Shown here: positions 12,799 through 22,915 of the stretch, one piece after another
Position numbering within the stretch: position 1 is the first letter of the stretch
Layout of the letters: the number at the start of each line of letters is the position of its first letter
NCBI RefSeq assembly: GCF_000632715.1
Contig: NZ_BAWO01000004.1
Span: forward strand, 1 to 64,000
DNA: 64,000 bases
Source of the DNA: Parageobacillus caldoxylosilyticus NBRC 107762
Lineage (GTDB): Bacteria; Bacillota; Bacilli; Bacillales; Anoxybacillaceae
Reading direction: 5' to 3'
Notes under the pieces: generated by a model
Database searches by the model: none
What the model was told of the DNA's origin: nothing
What the model saw: the letters and a program-made list of their open reading frames with translations, nothing else
Position numbers and translations under genes: made by a program

Positions 12799-13665
12799 TT
12801 ATTGTAACGTCGCATATACCATTCGGTCTTTTCCATTGATGTCGAAAGCAACTTCGACGTTCGCCGGCGGAAATGCCTCCTTCAGCAATGCGGCAACCGC
12901 CTCCCCTTGCCCGGCTCCCACTTCAAACGCCACAAGCGCCCGTTCTTTTAGCACAAGAGGCAGTTCGCGGGCAAAGCGGCGGTAAAACGCAAGACCGTCC
13001 TCACCGCCGGCAAGCGCCGCAAAAGGTTCATGATCCTTTACAATAGGGGACAGCAAAGCGATGTCGCCTTCTGGAATATAGGGTGGGTTGGAGACAACGA
13101 CGTCTACTTTGCGGTTTGCTTCGATAAGCGGCTGCAACAAATCGCCGCGTAAAAAAGCGACTTTGGCGCCAAGACGCTCCGCATTTTGTGCTGCCACCCG
13201 CAAGGCTTCTCGCGAAATGTCAATAGCCGTCACGCGCAGCGCCGGATTTTCTAAGGCAAGCGTTACCGCAATCGCCCCGCTTCCCGTGCCGACATCGACA
13301 ACATCCAATTGGTGATTATCTGGAAATAAATGTGAAATTCTTGTTAACACGCCTTGTACTAATTCTTCTGTTTCCGGACGCGGAATGAGCACGTGGCGGT
13401 TGACAAGAAACGGACGGCCGTAAAAATGTTCGTAACCAATTAAGTGCTGAACTGGAACGTGTTCGTACACATGCTTATGAACATCCGCCATAAATGATTG
13501 ATGCACGCTTCCATCGATCGGATCGCGCAGCCGCGCCAACAGCTGGGCTCTTGTCAGCCGCAAATGATGGCAAAGCAACAGTTCCGCCACCCGCTCTTCT
13601 TTTCCGTGCTGCTTTAAAAAAGAAGAAGCCCATGTGAGGACTTCGTAAATGTTACGATGCATCAT
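12799..13665 (-). CDS. prmC: Peptide chain release factor N5-glutamine methyltransferase
   Basis: Methylates the GGQ glutamine of release factors. About 288 residues. The SAM-binding motif [17 protein letters not shown] (about 112-128) and the catalytic NPPY ([10 protein letters not shown], about 185-194) are clear. The N-terminal helical release-factor-binding domain is present ([16 protein letters not shown]). It overlaps the 3' end of prfA by about 14 bases, starting at ATG-ATG (13665 or 13662), so substrate and modifying enzyme are translationally coupled. Confidence 0.95.
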   Translation of the reverse strand: MMHRNIYEVLTWASSFLKQHGKEERVAELLLCHHLRLTRAQLLARLRDPIDGSVHQSFMADVHKHVYEHVPVQHLIGYEHFYGRPFLVNRHVLIPRPETEELVQGVLTRISHLFPDNHQLDVVDVGTGSGAIAVTLALENPALRVTAIDISREALRVAAQNAERLGAKVAFLRGDLLQPLIEANRKVDVVVSNPPYIPEGDIALLSPIVKDHEPFAALAGGEDGLAFYRRFARELPLVLKERALVAFEVGAGQGEAVAALLKEAFPPANVEVAFDINGKDRMVYATLQ

Positions 13666-14728
13666 TAGCCTGCTCCAATTTTTTCGCTTGATCATCTAAG
13701 ATCAGCGCTTCAATGATTTCATCAAGATTCCCATCAAGCACTTGGTCAAGCTTTTGAATCGTCAGCCCGATGCGATGGTCGGTGACGCGGTTTTGCGGAA
13801 AGTTATACGTACGGATTCGCTCGGAGCGATCTCCTGTTCCGACCGCCTGCTTGCGCGTCTGATCGTATTCGGCGCGCGCTTCCTGCTGGTATTTGTCATA
13901 AATGCGGGCGCGCAATACTTTCATCGCTTTTTCTTTGTTTTTAATTTGCGATTTTTCATCCTGGCAGGTGACCACAATGCCGGTTGGAATATGAGTCAAG
14001 CGGACGGCCGACATCGTCGTGTTGACGCTTTGTCCCCCCGGCCCGCTCGAGGCGAACGTATCGACGCGAATGTCTTTTTCGTTGATTTCCACTTCGATTT
14101 CTTCCATTTCCGGCAAACAAGCAACGGTTGCTGTCGATGTGTGAATACGTCCGCCAGATTCCGTTTCCGGGACGCGCTGCACACGGTGTGCGCCGTTTTC
14201 GTATTTCAGCTTGGAATACGCACCTTTTCCAATGATTGTAAAAATAATTTCTTTATATCCGCCCAATCCAGTCGGACTTGCTTCAATGACTTCTGTCTTC
14301 CATCCTTGCGATTCGGCGTAGCGCGTATACATCCGGTACAAATCGCCGGCAAACAGCGCCGCCTCCTCGCCGCCCGCCGCTGCGCGGATTTCCATAATGA
14401 CGTTTTTCTCATCGTTCGGGTCTTTCGGCAACAGAAGCACTTTCAGCTTATTGATGAGCTCTTCTTCGCGCTGCTCCAGCTCATCAATTTCTTCCTTTAC
14501 CATTTCGCGCAGCTCCGGATCGAGTTTTTCCTCCAGCATCGCTTTCGCATCCGCCAGCTGTTTGCGAACCGATTTGTATTCGCGGTACGTCTGCACCGTT
14601 TCTTGTAAATCCGCCTGCTCTTTCGAATAGTCGCGGAGTTTTTTCGGATCATTAATGACTTCCGGATCCATCAGGAGTTGATTTAATTTTTCATAACGTT
14701 CTTCTACCGCTTCAAGACGATCAAACAC
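13652..14728 (-). CDS. prfA: Peptide chain release factor 1
   Basis: Recognises UAA and UAG stop codons and releases the peptide. 358 residues. The GGQ loop is [16 protein letters not shown] (about 231-246), and the PxT-type anticodon region lies around residue 185-195 ([14 protein letters not shown]). The start is GTG at 14728 (reads [16 protein letters not shown], first residue Met), with AGAGGTG eight bases upstream; the ATG-started reading from 14821 adds non-family residues. It is followed by prmC in overlap. Confidence 0.96.
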   Translation of the reverse strand: MFDRLEAVEERYEKLNQLLMDPEVINDPKKLRDYSKEQADLQETVQTYREYKSVRKQLADAKAMLEEKLDPELREMVKEEIDELEQREEELINKLKVLLLPKDPNDEKNVIMEIRAAAGGEEAALFAGDLYRMYTRYAESQGWKTEVIEASPTGLGGYKEIIFTIIGKGAYSKLKYENGAHRVQRVPETESGGRIHTSTATVACLPEMEEIEVEINEKDIRVDTFASSGPGGQSVNTTMSAVRLTHIPTGIVVTCQDEKSQIKNKEKAMKVLRARIYDKYQQEARAEYDQTRKQAVGTGDRSERIRTYNFPQNRVTDHRIGLTIQKLDQVLDGNLDEIIEALILDDQAKKLEQANDAS

Positions 14729-14912
14729 GTTTTTCACCTCTGTTTTCCATGCACAGTCTAATTTATTATTATATCCCAAATATATAAAACAGAAAAGTGT
14801 ATATATAAGAGAGTTGAACAAACAAAACGAATGAACATTACGAAAATTAGCAAAAAATTATCGAAATTTCGTTCAATTTTAACAAAAATTCGGCAAAACA
14901 TGTGAATTTGTC

Positions 14913-14935
14913 ATAGAAAAACCGGTTTTTTCTAT
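14913..14935. promoter_or_regulatory. Palindrome abutting the adh sigma-54 promoter
   Basis: Near-perfect inverted repeat: arm ATAGAAAAA, centre CCGG, arm TTTTTTCTAT. It ends at the first base of the -24 element. This is closer than normal for an enhancer-binding site of a sigma-54 activator, so it may be a repressor site or an upstream hairpin. A second palindrome, CGAAATTTCG, lies near 14860 at a more usual upstream-activator distance. Confidence 0.45.
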
Positions 14936-14951
14936 TGGCATAGTTTTTGCA
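14935..14951 (+). promoter_or_regulatory. Sigma-54 (SigL) type -24/-12 promoter of adh
   Basis: TTGGCATAGTTTTTGCA: the invariant GG (14937-14938) and GC (14949-14950) are exactly 12 bases apart, with consensus YTGGCA and TTGCA flanks. It lies 47 bases upstream of the adh start. Sigma-54 promoters need an enhancer-binding activator; none is encoded in this window. Confidence 0.75.
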
Positions 14952-14997
14952 GGATAAACTAGTGAAACTTTTTGAAATTTAGAAAGGGGTAGGGAGA

Positions 14998-16019
14998 ATG
15001 AAAGCCGCAGTAGTCAATGAATTTAAGCAAAAACTAGAAATTAAAGAGGTGGAAAAACCGAAGCTAAACTACGGAGAAGTACTTATCAAAATTGAAGCTT
15101 GCGGGGTTTGCCACACCGATTTGCATGCTGCGCACGGAGACTGGCCAGTCAAGCCAAAATTGCCTTTAATTCCTGGACATGAAGGGGTAGGGATTGTTGT
15201 CGAAGTAGCAGAAGGAGTAAAATCCGTTAAAGTAGGTGACCGTGTCGGTGTTCCATGGCTATACTCCGCTTGCGGAGAATGTGAATATTGCTTGAGCGGA
15301 CAAGAAACACTTTGCCCACATCAATTAAACGGCGGATATTCCGTCGATGGGGGATATGCGGAATACTGCAAAGCACCTGCCGATTATGTCGCAAAAATCC
15401 CAGAAAATTTGGATCCAGTAGAAGTCGCGCCGATTCTCTGCGCCGGAGTAACGACATACAAAGCGCTAAAGGTGTCTAACGCCAAACCAGGAGAATGGGT
15501 AGCCATTTACGGATCGGAGGATTAGGGCATATTGCCCTTCAATACGCAAAAGCAATGGGATTAAACGTTGTCGCGGTTGATATTAGTGACGAAAAAATCG
15601 ATCTTGCCAAACAGTTGGGGGCCGATATTGCCATTAATGGACTAAAAGAGGATCCAGTAGAAGCTATTCATCAAAAAGTAGGCGGAGTGCATGCTGCCAT
15701 TAGTGTTGCCGTAACGAAAAAAGCGTTCGAACAAGCCTATAAATCCGTAAGACGCGGCGGATGCCTTGTTGTTGTTGGATTGCCTAATGATGAACTGCCG
15801 ATTCCCATTTTCGATACGGTATTAAATGGGATTACGGTGAAAGGATCCATCGTCGGTACAAGAAAAGATATGCAAGAAGCGTTGGATTTCGCTGCGAAGG
15901 GAAAAGTACGCCCTATTGTAGAAACCGCTCCATTAGAAAAAATCAATGAAGTATTTGAGAGAATGGAAAAAGGAAAAATTAACGGCCGGGTCGTTTTAAC
16001 CATTGGTATAAACCGTTAA
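14998..16019 (+). pseudogene. adhT: Zinc alcohol dehydrogenase AdhT-like, frameshifted
   Basis: NAD-dependent, zinc-dependent alcohol dehydrogenase (ethanol/acetaldehyde) of the Geobacillus ADH-T type. The first part (14998-15525) holds the catalytic zinc ligands GVCHTDLHA and GHEGVG and the structural zinc cysteines ([15 protein letters not shown]). At about 15513 one base is missing: GGA TCG GAG GAT TAG replaces the expected GGA ATC GGA GGA TTA. The remaining frame resumes at once with [15 protein letters not shown] (NAD fold) and runs to a family-like end at 16019. The break abolishes the NAD domain, so the product should be inactive unless the base is a sequencing error. Strong RBS AAAGGGGTAGGGAG. 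Confidence 0.9.
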
Positions 16020-16097
16020 TGGAACATATGCTCCACACGGGAGGCGGTCTTTTTGACCGCTCCCTATTCAAAATGACATTATTAGGAGGGAAAAAGT

Positions 16098-16850
16098 ATG
16101 ATTTACAGCCGCCCAGGAGAAAAAGACGCAAAAGTACAATTTAAAACAAGATATGATAATTATATTAATGGTGAATGGGTTCCGCCTATTGGAGGACAAT
16201 ATTTTGAAAATGTCACCCCTGTAACTGGCGGAGTGTTTTGTGAAGTCGCTCGCTCCCAAGCAGAAGATATTGAGTTAGCATTAGACGCTGCCCATACTGC
16301 AAAAGAATCATGGGGAAAAACTTCTCCAGCGGAAAGAGCGTTAATTTTAAATAAAATTGCCGATCGCATTGAGGCTAATCTAGAAATGCTTGCGGTAGCG
16401 GAAACGTGGGACAATGGTAAAGCGATTCGAGAAACGTTGAATGCTGACTTGCCGTTATATATTGATCATTTTCGTTACTTTGCCGGAGCTATCCGCGCTC
16501 AAGAAGGCACGATCAGCCAAATTGATGATGATACAGTAAGCTTATCATTTCCATGAACCGTTGGGCGTTGTTGGACAAATTATTCCTTGGAACTTTCCGT
16601 TATGAATGGCCGCATGGAAAATCGCTCCCGCACTGGCAGCGGGCAATTGTATTGTGTTAAAACCAGCAGAGCAAACTCCCGCTTCCATTACGGTGCTAAT
16701 GGAACTGATCGGTGATCTATTGCCGCCAGGGGTACTAAATGTCGTTAATGGATTTGGTCTTGAAGCTGGAAAACCGCTAGCTTCGAATTCACGTATCGCT
16801 AAAATCGCCTTTACCGGAGAAACGACAACAGGTCGCCTCATCATATGGAT
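16098..16850 (+). pseudogene. Aldehyde dehydrogenase remnant, frameshift, nonsense and 3' deletion
   Basis: NAD-dependent aldehyde dehydrogenase family (the acetaldehyde-to-acetate partner of adh). N-terminal part reads normally from [12 protein letters not shown] to IDDDTV. An extra A near 16538 shifts the frame; removing it restores [25 protein letters not shown] at 16603-16605 then replaces the usual Leu codon before [14 protein letters not shown]. The frame continues through [11 protein letters not shown] and ends abruptly near 16845, so the catalytic Glu/Cys region and C-terminal half are deleted. Three independent lesions make this a true pseudogene. It has its own RBS (AGGAGGG) and follows adh by 80 bases. 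Confidence 0.92.
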
Positions 16851-16882
16851 AAAAAAAGATTCATCTTCTCAGAAGATGAATC
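16850..16882 (-). terminator. Terminator of the downstream-facing lipoprotein gene
   Basis: Stem GATTCATCTTC / GAAGATGAATC with three-base loop, followed on the minus strand by seven T. It abuts the deletion end of the aldehyde dehydrogenase remnant and the stop of the lipoprotein gene. Confidence 0.88.
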
Positions 16883-16883
16883 C

Positions 16884-17324
16884 TTAATGTAAACGCACAT
16901 GAATATCGTACGTCGGAATCGCTCTTATCAACAGTTTGTGAATCCGCGTCCGCTCTTTTTCCCGCTGTTCGGCTGTTAGCGACGAAGGGACGTGGACGGT
17001 CACGTACATGTTGTTTCCATTCATCCAAACCGATCCTGGTCTGTAATCGGTGTACGTTTCGATCACTTGCACCGCTTTGCGAATGTCGGCATGCTGATTT
17101 TCGCTTCCGTCAGTGATACTGATAAAATTCGGGTTTTGCCGCGTTTTTTCCGGGTCATCAAAGTTGTTATATAAATAGCGATCATAACCGCTTTGCGCTT
17201 TATCATCCGTAATTAGCCTTGTCCCGTTGCGATCTTCGCTTTGCTGACGGTACGAAGGATGGTCCGGATTTAATGAACAAGCGGAAAGCAAAAGAACAAA
17301 ACCTAACAGCAGTATGCTTCTCAT
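16884..17324 (-). CDS. YhcN/YlaJ-like sporulation lipoprotein
   Basis: 146 residues with a lipoprotein signal: hydrophobic segment then the lipobox LLSAC (Cys about 16). The middle is polar and Asn/Asp-rich. The C-terminal 65 residues ([21 protein letters not shown], in part, then [10 protein letters not shown]) have the alternating pattern of the YhcN/YlaJ family, whose members are spore or forespore-membrane lipoproteins; the assignment is from pattern only. It is a single gene between the aldehyde dehydrogenase relic and tdk. Function beyond lipoprotein is not shown by the sequence. Confidence 0.65.
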   Translation of the reverse strand: MRSILLLGFVLLLSACSLNPDHPSYRQQSEDRNGTRLITDDKAQSGYDRYLYNNFDDPEKTRQNPNFISITDGSENQHADIRKAVQVIETYTDYRPGSVWMNGNNMYVTVHVPSSLTAEQREKERTRIHKLLIRAIPTYDIHVRLH

Positions 17325-17392
17325 TCTTTTTCGCCTCCCTGCTGTTAGGTTTTCCTGTACGCTTCAAAATATAGATGGTAGGATTCGCCGTT

Positions 17393-18010
17393 TTATCGCG
17401 CGAAATGATGATTTGTTTTGTCCATTTTCACCGGTTTGCCGGGAACTTCATGATGATGGCGGCAGCGTGGTTCGTATGCCTCGCTGGCGCCTACTAAAAT
17501 CACCGGATCATCATAAGAGGCGGGAACGCCGTTAATGAGCCGCTGCGTCCGGCTTGCCGGGGAGCCGCATACGGTGCAGACGGCTTGCAGTTTGGTGACC
17601 GATTCGGCAACCGCCATGAGCGTTGGCACCGGCCCAAACGGTTCGCCACGGAAATCCTGGTCCAACCCCGCGACAATGACGCGATAGCCACGGTCCGCCA
17701 ACGTTTGCACGACATCGACAATGTCGGTGGAAAAAAACTGCACTTCATCGATGGCAATAACGTCTGTTTCTTCCGAAATATGCTCAAAAATTTCTTGCGG
17801 CGAGGAAACCGGAATGGCAATCACCGAATTGCCGTTATGTGATACGACCGCTTCTTCGCTGTAGCGGTTGTCGATTGTCGGCTTGAACACTTTCACTTCC
17901 TGCTTGGCAAACTGCGCGCGGCGCACGCGGCGGATTAATTCTTCCGATTTTCCGGAAAACATGCTTCCGCAAATGACTTCCAACCAGCCGGACTGTTTCA
18001 TAATATACAT
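17393..18010 (-). CDS. tdk: Thymidine kinase
   Basis: Type II thymidine kinase, phosphorylates thymidine with ATP in pyrimidine salvage. 205 residues. The Walker A is [14 protein letters not shown] (about 15-28), the Walker B region [10 protein letters not shown] (about 84-93), and the lasso-domain zinc cysteines occur as CTVCGS and the later Cys-Arg-His cluster near the C-terminus. The first ATG (18010) is eight bases from GAGG. Position next to rpmE matches B. subtilis. Confidence 0.95.
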   Translation of the reverse strand: MYIMKQSGWLEVICGSMFSGKSEELIRRVRRAQFAKQEVKVFKPTIDNRYSEEAVVSHNGNSVIAIPVSSPQEIFEHISEETDVIAIDEVQFFSTDIVDVVQTLADRGYRVIVAGLDQDFRGEPFGPVPTLMAVAESVTKLQAVCTVCGSPASRTQRLINGVPASYDDPVILVGASEAYEPRCRHHHEVPGKPVKMDKTNHHFAR

Positions 18011-18077
18011 GAAAAATGCCTCTCCCTTCGTTCTCGTCTGCCGGCGTATGTATCTGTTATTGTACCTCGTTTTGGCA

Positions 18078-18118
18078 TAAAAAAACAGGCAAGTAAACGG
18101 GTCGCTTGCCTGTTTTTT
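18078..18118 (-). terminator. Bidirectional terminator between rpmE repeats and tdk
   Basis: ACAGGCAAG / CTTGCCTGT stem with an 11-base loop, flanked by A7 and T6. It would end rpmE transcripts after they cross the repeat block 18161-18426. Confidence 0.88.
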
Positions 18119-18160
18119 ATTTCATTGCGCTAGGACGTGACGGCTTCTGCCGCCAAGCGG

Positions 18161-18426
18161 CTCGCCTCCGCTTTTCTTCATTGTCCAGCTCGGCTCGCAA
18201 CCGCTCGGGGTCAAATAACCTTCGCCTTTGGGGTGACAAGCACCCCTGCAGGCGAAGAACATTTGCCCGTCGCGGTTAAGAGGCTCGCCTCCGCTTTTCT
18301 TCATTGTCCAGCTCCAGCGGCTAGCCTTCTTCTGCCAAATAACCTTCCCCCCTCAGGGTGACAAGCAGCCCTGCGGGTGAAGAACATTTGGCTTCGAAGG
18401 CTAATCACGCCGCCTCCGCTTTTCTT
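18161..18426. repeat. Tandem pair of long-hairpin intergenic repeats
   Basis: Two adjacent copies of a unit of about 120 bases fill the 414-base gap between tdk and rpmE. Each copy starts CTCGCCTCCGC TTTTCTTCATT then GTCCAGCTC (18161 and 18284), and a third partial boundary lies at 18411. In copy 1 the unit folds on itself in nested arms: AACCGC/GCGGTT, CAAAT/ATTTG, CTTCGCCT/AGGCGAAG and GGGGTG/CACCCC around ACAAG. The same family recurs at 35502-35689. I recognise the type from other Bacillaceae intergenic regions but know no agreed name. It carries no open reading frame of note. Confidence 0.85.
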
Positions 18427-18625
18427 ATTTCAAGCCGTATTTTTTGTTGAATTTATCAACACGTCCTGCTGCAGAAACAAATTTTTGACGTCCTGTATAG
18501 AATGGATGGCATTCTGAGCAGATTTCTACGCGCAATTCATCTTTTACAGAACCGCTTTCGAATTCGTTTCCGCATGCGCAGCGTACGATGACTTTTTTGT
18601 ACTCTGGATGAATTCCTGGTTTCAT
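18425..18625 (-). CDS. rpmE: 50S ribosomal protein L31, zinc-binding type
   Basis: 66 residues. The C+ form, with the zinc ribbon cysteines in VRCACGNEF and ICSECHPFY (about 16/18 and 36/39). The start at 18625 is chosen over an ATG three codons upstream because AAGGAG then lies nine bases away. Zinc-containing L31 is normally replaced by a non-zinc paralogue under zinc starvation; that gene is not here. The repeat block begins at its stop codon. Confidence 0.95.
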   Translation of the reverse strand: MKPGIHPEYKKVIVRCACGNEFESGSVKDELRVEICSECHPFYTGRQKFVSAAGRVDKFNKKYGLK

Positions 18626-18806
18626 TCTTTTCATCTCCTTCCGCCCTGTATCATTTCGAAACAGAGTTGATATATCAATAAAATGAATTGGCGTTTACCA
18701 AAACACACATATTAAGATTATAACAACTTTCCTGTTCCTTTGCAACTAGTGATTTACTCCAACTTCTTCCTCTCTCATAAGAGCAGAAAGGAAGACATGG
18801 CACTTT

Positions 18807-20081
18807 TTATATACGGGTGATTCCTCCATTTTTCCATTCTTCATCCAACAAAGCAAAGAACTCTTCGTTGGATTTGGTGCGGCGGAGTTTATTTAAAAAC
18901 CGCTCAATGAAATCAGGAGAATCAGACATCGTTTTGCGAATCGCCCATAGTTTTTCCAAATGCTCTTTCGGAATAAGCAGCTCTTCTTTGCGTGTGCCGG
19001 AACGACGGATATCGATGGCTGGGAAAATGCGGCGCTCTGCCAGCGAGCGGTCGAGATGCAGCTCCATATTGCCCGTGCCTTTAAATTCTTCGTAAATGAC
19101 GTCGTCCATGCGCGATCCCGTATCAATGAGCGCAGTCGCTAAAATCGTCAAGCTGCCGCCCTCTTCGATATTGCGGGCTGCCCCAAAAAACCGCTTCGGG
19201 CGATGGAACGCTGCCGGGTCGATTCCTCCTGACAGCGTGCGGCCGCTCGGCGGGATGACTAAGTTATAGGCGCGCGCCAGCCGCGTAATGCTGTCCATAA
19301 GAATGACGACATCGCGCTTATGCTCGACAAGGCGCATCGCGCGTTCTAGCACTAATTCAGCCACTTTAATATGGTTTTCCGGCACTTCATCAAACGTCGA
19401 GCTGACGACATCCCCTTGCACGGACCGTTCAATATCGGTTACTTCTTCCGGCCGTTCGTCGATGAGAAGGACGATCAGCTCTACTTCTGGATGATTCGTG
19501 GTAATGCTGTTAGCGATTTCTTTTAACAGCATCGTTTTCCCGGCTTTTGGCGGAGCAACAATGAGCCCGCGCTGTCCGAATCCGACCGGGGCAATTAAAT
19601 CGATGATTCTGGTGGAAAGCTTGTCCGGAGTCGTTTCCAACTTCATTTGCCGGTTTGGATATAGCGGCGTCAGCGCCGGAAAGTGGACGCGCTCTTTCGC
19701 GACTTCCGGATCCTCGCCGTTGACTGCCTCGACATGAAGCAGTCCGAAATAACGCTCATTTTCTTTTGGAGGGCGCACTTTTCCCGATACTTTATCCCCA
19801 TTGCGCAAGTCAAAACGGCGGATTTGTGACGCGGAAATATAGATGTCTTCCGAACTTGGAGAATAGTTAATAGGACGCAAAAAGCCAAATCCTTCTGATG
19901 GAATGATTTCCAGTACGCCTTCCATAAAAAATAATCCGTCTTGTTCCGCACGCGCTTTCAAAATAGCAAAAATAAGCTCTTTTTTTGTCAGTTTACTGTA
20001 ATACGAAATTTTATATTGACGGGCGAGCTCGTAAAGCTCTTTCAATTTCATGTTTTCTAATGTAGCAAGCGTTAGCTCCAT
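18807..20081 (-). CDS. rho: Transcription termination factor Rho
   Basis: Hexameric RNA helicase that ends untranslated transcripts. About 424 residues. N-terminal Rho-N domain ([13 protein letters not shown]), cold-shock RNA-binding domain (GFGFLRP, about 66), Walker [16 protein letters not shown] (about 170) and the Q/R loop region [11 protein letters not shown] (about 260) are all present. The start is uncertain: [12 protein letters not shown] at 20081 matches the family but has a weak ribosome site (GTGGTG); an ATG at 20120 is no better. Order murA-glpX-rho-rpmE is that of B. subtilis. Confidence 0.93.
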   Translation of the reverse strand: MELTLATLENMKLKELYELARQYKISYYSKLTKKELIFAILKARAEQDGLFFMEGVLEIIPSEGFGFLRPINYSPSSEDIYISASQIRRFDLRNGDKVSGKVRPPKENERYFGLLHVEAVNGEDPEVAKERVHFPALTPLYPNRQMKLETTPDKLSTRIIDLIAPVGFGQRGLIVAPPKAGKTMLLKEIANSITTNHPEVELIVLLIDERPEEVTDIERSVQGDVVSSTFDEVPENHIKVAELVLERAMRLVEHKRDVVILMDSITRLARAYNLVIPPSGRTLSGGIDPAAFHRPKRFFGAARNIEEGGSLTILATALIDTGSRMDDVIYEEFKGTGNMELHLDRSLAERRIFPAIDIRRSGTRKEELLIPKEHLEKLWAIRKTMSDSPDFIERFLNKLRRTKSNEEFFALLDEEWKNGGITRI

Positions 20082-20284
20082 TTCGACACCACACTTTTGC
20101 AATTTTTCGTTTTCTCCCATATTTCACACCGAACATTTCTTCATTTTACGAAATTCAAACGGATGGGATAAAAAAGAAGATGATGAAGGCGAAAAAATTA
20201 AGGAAGTAGAATGGCAGAGCTTATTTTTATGCACATGCAGCATGACTATTTTACCCTTTTTGCCGTTTTTTAATCAATAGTTTT

Positions 20285-20460
20285 TTAAGTATGCGTTGAA
20301 CTTCTCCCACCTACACTGCGTTTAGAGGCGGAAGACTCCTGCGCCGTCACCTTTATGGAGGCGAAAATTAGCAGGCGATCTCCGCTGTTTTAGCGGTTAA
20401 TCGCAACACTTCGCTGTGAGTATGGATACTTGCGTTCAAATTGGAAGATCGAAAGGATAA
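20285..20460 (-). mobile_element. IS200/IS605-type right end / omegaRNA-like relic
   Basis: The 500-base gap between glpX and rho holds no gene. On the minus strand its middle contains a structured segment: GCGATTAACCGCTAAAACAG, then GGTGACGGCGCAGGAGTCTT, then a hairpin whose arms are TCTTCCGCCT and AGGTGGGAGA (two positions pair as G-U), ending GTTCA at about 20297. This order resembles the 3' ends of Bacillaceae TnpB elements. A sister hairpin occurs at 37058-37097. No tnpB coding sequence remains. The rest of the gap (20121-20280) is AT-rich and I see nothing in it beyond the likely rho promoter region. Confidence 0.55.
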
Positions 20461-20530
20461 AAATGAAGCCAATTCCTCTCCCACTTCCTCCCTTTACTCG
20501 TTGAAGCGGAGTCTGCACAGCAATTCTGGT

Positions 20531-20570
20531 AAAAATAAACGGGGGCGACGATCATCCTTTCTCCCCCGCT
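20531..20570 (-). terminator. Terminator of glpX
   Basis: GCGGGGG / CCCCCGT stem on the minus strand followed by TTTATTTTT, starting 11 bases after the glpX stop. Confidence 0.7.
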
Positions 20571-20580
20571 CACAGTGCAT

Positions 20581-21543
20581 TTACTTAATGACTAAGTTCG
20601 GCTTTTTCTTTAAGCTGTGCCGACCTTCAATAAAGCGAACCGTCCCCGATTTGGCCCGCATGACAACGGAATGGGTGAGACCGTATGCTCCTTTAAATTG
20701 CACACCGCGCAACAGTTCTCCGTCGGTTACACCAGTGGCGGCAAAAATCGCATCGTCCCCTTTGACTAAGTCTTCCATACGAAGCACTTTGTTGACGTCA
20801 ATGCCCATTTTTTTGCATCGTTCCACTTCTGCATCATTTTGCGGCAATAGCTGGCCTTGAATTTCGCCACCGAGGCATTTCAAGGCGACCGCCGCCAATA
20901 CCCCTTCTGGCGCCCCTCCAGAACCGAATAAAATATCGACACCCGTATGGTCAAATGCCGTGTTAATGGCAGCGGCGACATCGCCGTCATTAATCAGCTT
21001 GATGCGTGCCCCTGCTTCGCGCAGCTCAGCGATGAGCCGTTCGTGGCGAGGGCGATTTAATACGATGGCGACAACGTCTTCAATGTCTTTGTTTTTCGCT
21101 TTCGCCACCGCTTTTAAATTGTCGATGACCGGAGCCTCGATATCAATCATCCCTACTGCTTCCGGACCGACGGCAATTTTATTCATGTACATGTCAGGGG
21201 CATGCAGCAAATTGCCGTGATCAGCGACAGCGACGACGGCTAAGGCGTTCCATCCGCCGGATGCAACGATATTCGTTCCTTCGAGCGGATCAACGGCGAC
21301 ATCGACGCGCGGACCGTAACCGTTGCCAAGTTTTTCACCGATATATAGCATCGGCGCTTCATCCATTTCTCCTTCTCCGATCACTACGGTCCCCTTCATC
21401 GGAATTGTATCAAACACATCGCGCATCGCTGATGTGGCGGCATCATCTGCTTCGTTCTTTTTGCCGCGCCCCATCCATCTGGCGGCAGCGAGGGCGGCTG
21501 CTTCCGTGACACGGACAAGCTCCATCGATAAACTTCTTTCCAT
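20581..21543 (-). CDS. glpX: Class II fructose-1,6-bisphosphatase
   Basis: Gluconeogenic phosphatase (fructose 1,6-bisphosphate to fructose 6-phosphate). 320 residues of the GlpX family. Metal and substrate sites are visible as [15 protein letters not shown] (about 56-70) and DPLEGTN (about 88-94), with [12 protein letters not shown] (about 187-198). The start has AAGGGGAG eight bases upstream. In Bacillus this gene follows murA; the same order here suggests co-transcription, with only about 30 bases between them. Confidence 0.94.
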   Translation of the reverse strand: MERSLSMELVRVTEAAALAAARWMGRGKKNEADDAATSAMRDVFDTIPMKGTVVIGEGEMDEAPMLYIGEKLGNGYGPRVDVAVDPLEGTNIVASGGWNALAVVAVADHGNLLHAPDMYMNKIAVGPEAVGMIDIEAPVIDNLKAVAKAKNKDIEDVVAIVLNRPRHERLIAELREAGARIKLINDGDVAAAINTAFDHTGVDILFGSGGAPEGVLAAVALKCLGGEIQGQLLPQNDAEVERCKKMGIDVNKVLRMEDLVKGDDAIFAATGVTDGELLRGVQFKGAYGLTHSVVMRAKSGTVRFIEGRHSLKKKPNLVIK

Positions 21544-21576
21544 ATGGACTTCTCCCCTTCCCTTTGTTGCCTGGAT

Positions 21577-22863
21577 TTATGCGTTTTTGATCTGTTCGAC
21601 TTCTTCGTCCGTCATTTTTTCCCGCCAAATTGTCGCCCCAATATTCGTCAACTTTTCGACAAGATTGCTGTAGCCGCGGTCAATATGCTCGACTCCGGCA
21701 ATTTCTGTAAGTCCTTCTGCCATCAAGCCGGCAATGACCAGCGCCGCGCCTGCGCGCAAATCGCTCGCTTTTACTTTTGCCCCTTGCAGTTGAACGGGAC
21801 CGGTGATGATAGCCGAACGGCCTTCGACTTTGATGTTGGCATTCATGCGGCGAAGCTCATCGACATGTTTAAAGCGGGCGCTATAAATCGTATCCGTAAC
21901 AACGCTCGTGCCATGCGCTTTGCATAAAAGAGCGGTAAACGGCTGCTGTAAGTCCGTTGGAAAACCTGGATATACAAGCGTTTTCACATCAACGGCTTTT
22001 AATGACGGCACCCCTGCGACGAGAATTTGGTCATCGCTTGTTTCCACACGAACACCCATTTCGCGCAATTTTGCTGTCAACGATTCGACGTGCTGCGGAA
22101 TGACGTTATCGACGATTACTTCTTTTCCCATCGCCGCAGCGGCAATCATATACGTGCCGGCCTCAATGCGGTCAGGAATAATGGAATGGTGGCAGCCCGA
22201 TAATTTTTCGACGCCGTCGATGCGAATGACGTCCGTCCCGGCGCCTTTAATTTTGGCGCCCATATTGGACAGCAAAGTCGCCACATCAATAATTTCCGGT
22301 TCTTTTGCAGCGTTTTCAATAATCGTCCGACCTTTGGCGCGCACTGCCGCCAACATGATGTTGATCGTCGCTCCAACGCTGACAACATCCAAAAAAATAC
22401 GGGCGCCGCGCAATTCTTCGGCACGCAAATAAATTGCGCCTTGCTCGTTTGTTACTTTCGCCCCCAACGCCTCAAAGCCTTTAATATGCTGGTCAATCGG
22501 GCGCGGACCTAAATGGCAGCCGCCCGGCAAGCCGACGACCGCTTTTTTGAAACGACCGAGCATCGCTCCCATTAAATAATACGAGGCGCGTAATTTTTTT
22601 ACTTTTCCATTCGGCAGCGGCATCGGCACCATATTTGTCGGATCGATGACCGCCTCTTTGCCGTCAAAATGGAACGATCCGCCAATTTCTTCAATTAAGC
22701 TCCCTAAAATGCGCACATCAGAAATGTCCGGCAGTCCTTCGATCGTAACCGGTGAATCGGCGAGAATCGTCGCGGGAATCAAGGCGACGGCGCTGTTTTT
22801 CGCGCCGCTCACCTTAATGGTCCCCTGCAGCGGATCCCCGCCAATAATTTTGATTTTTTCCAT
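21577..22863 (-). CDS. murA: UDP-N-acetylglucosamine 1-carboxyvinyltransferase (MurZ type)
   Basis: First committed step of peptidoglycan synthesis: transfers enolpyruvate from PEP to UDP-GlcNAc; the fosfomycin target. 428 residues. Active residues are visible as [10 protein letters not shown] (Lys about 22) and [16 protein letters not shown] with the catalytic Cys near 117. The location between transaldolase and glpX is that of the second Bacillus paralogue (murZ/murAB); the primary murA lies next to the atp operon in B. subtilis but is outside this window. Confidence 0.94.
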   Translation of the reverse strand: MEKIKIIGGDPLQGTIKVSGAKNSAVALIPATILADSPVTIEGLPDISDVRILGSLIEEIGGSFHFDGKEAVIDPTNMVPMPLPNGKVKKLRASYYLMGAMLGRFKKAVVGLPGGCHLGPRPIDQHIKGFEALGAKVTNEQGAIYLRAEELRGARIFLDVVSVGATINIMLAAVRAKGRTIIENAAKEPEIIDVATLLSNMGAKIKGAGTDVIRIDGVEKLSGCHHSIIPDRIEAGTYMIAAAAMGKEVIVDNVIPQHVESLTAKLREMGVRVETSDDQILVAGVPSLKAVDVKTLVYPGFPTDLQQPFTALLCKAHGTSVVTDTIYSARFKHVDELRRMNANIKVEGRSAIITGPVQLQGAKVKASDLRAGAALVIAGLMAEGLTEIAGVEHIDRGYSNLVEKLTNIGATIWREKMTDEEVEQIKNA

Positions 22864-22915
22864 TATAGTCTCCCTTCTTTGATGAGAAGTTGACTCTTAG
22901 TTTATTGATTGCCGT

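Noticed and set aside
13742-14608. 288-residue open frame antisense to prfA
   Set aside because: It mirrors the third-codon bias of prfA, lacks a ribosome site and has no recognisable domain.
15495-15530. Programmed frameshift in adhT
   Set aside because: No slippery heptamer or stimulatory stem at the break, and the neighbouring aldehyde dehydrogenase is also broken.
18161-18426. CRISPR array in the tdk-rpmE gap
   Set aside because: Only two to three copies, units of 120 bases with self-complementary interiors, and no unique spacers of even length.
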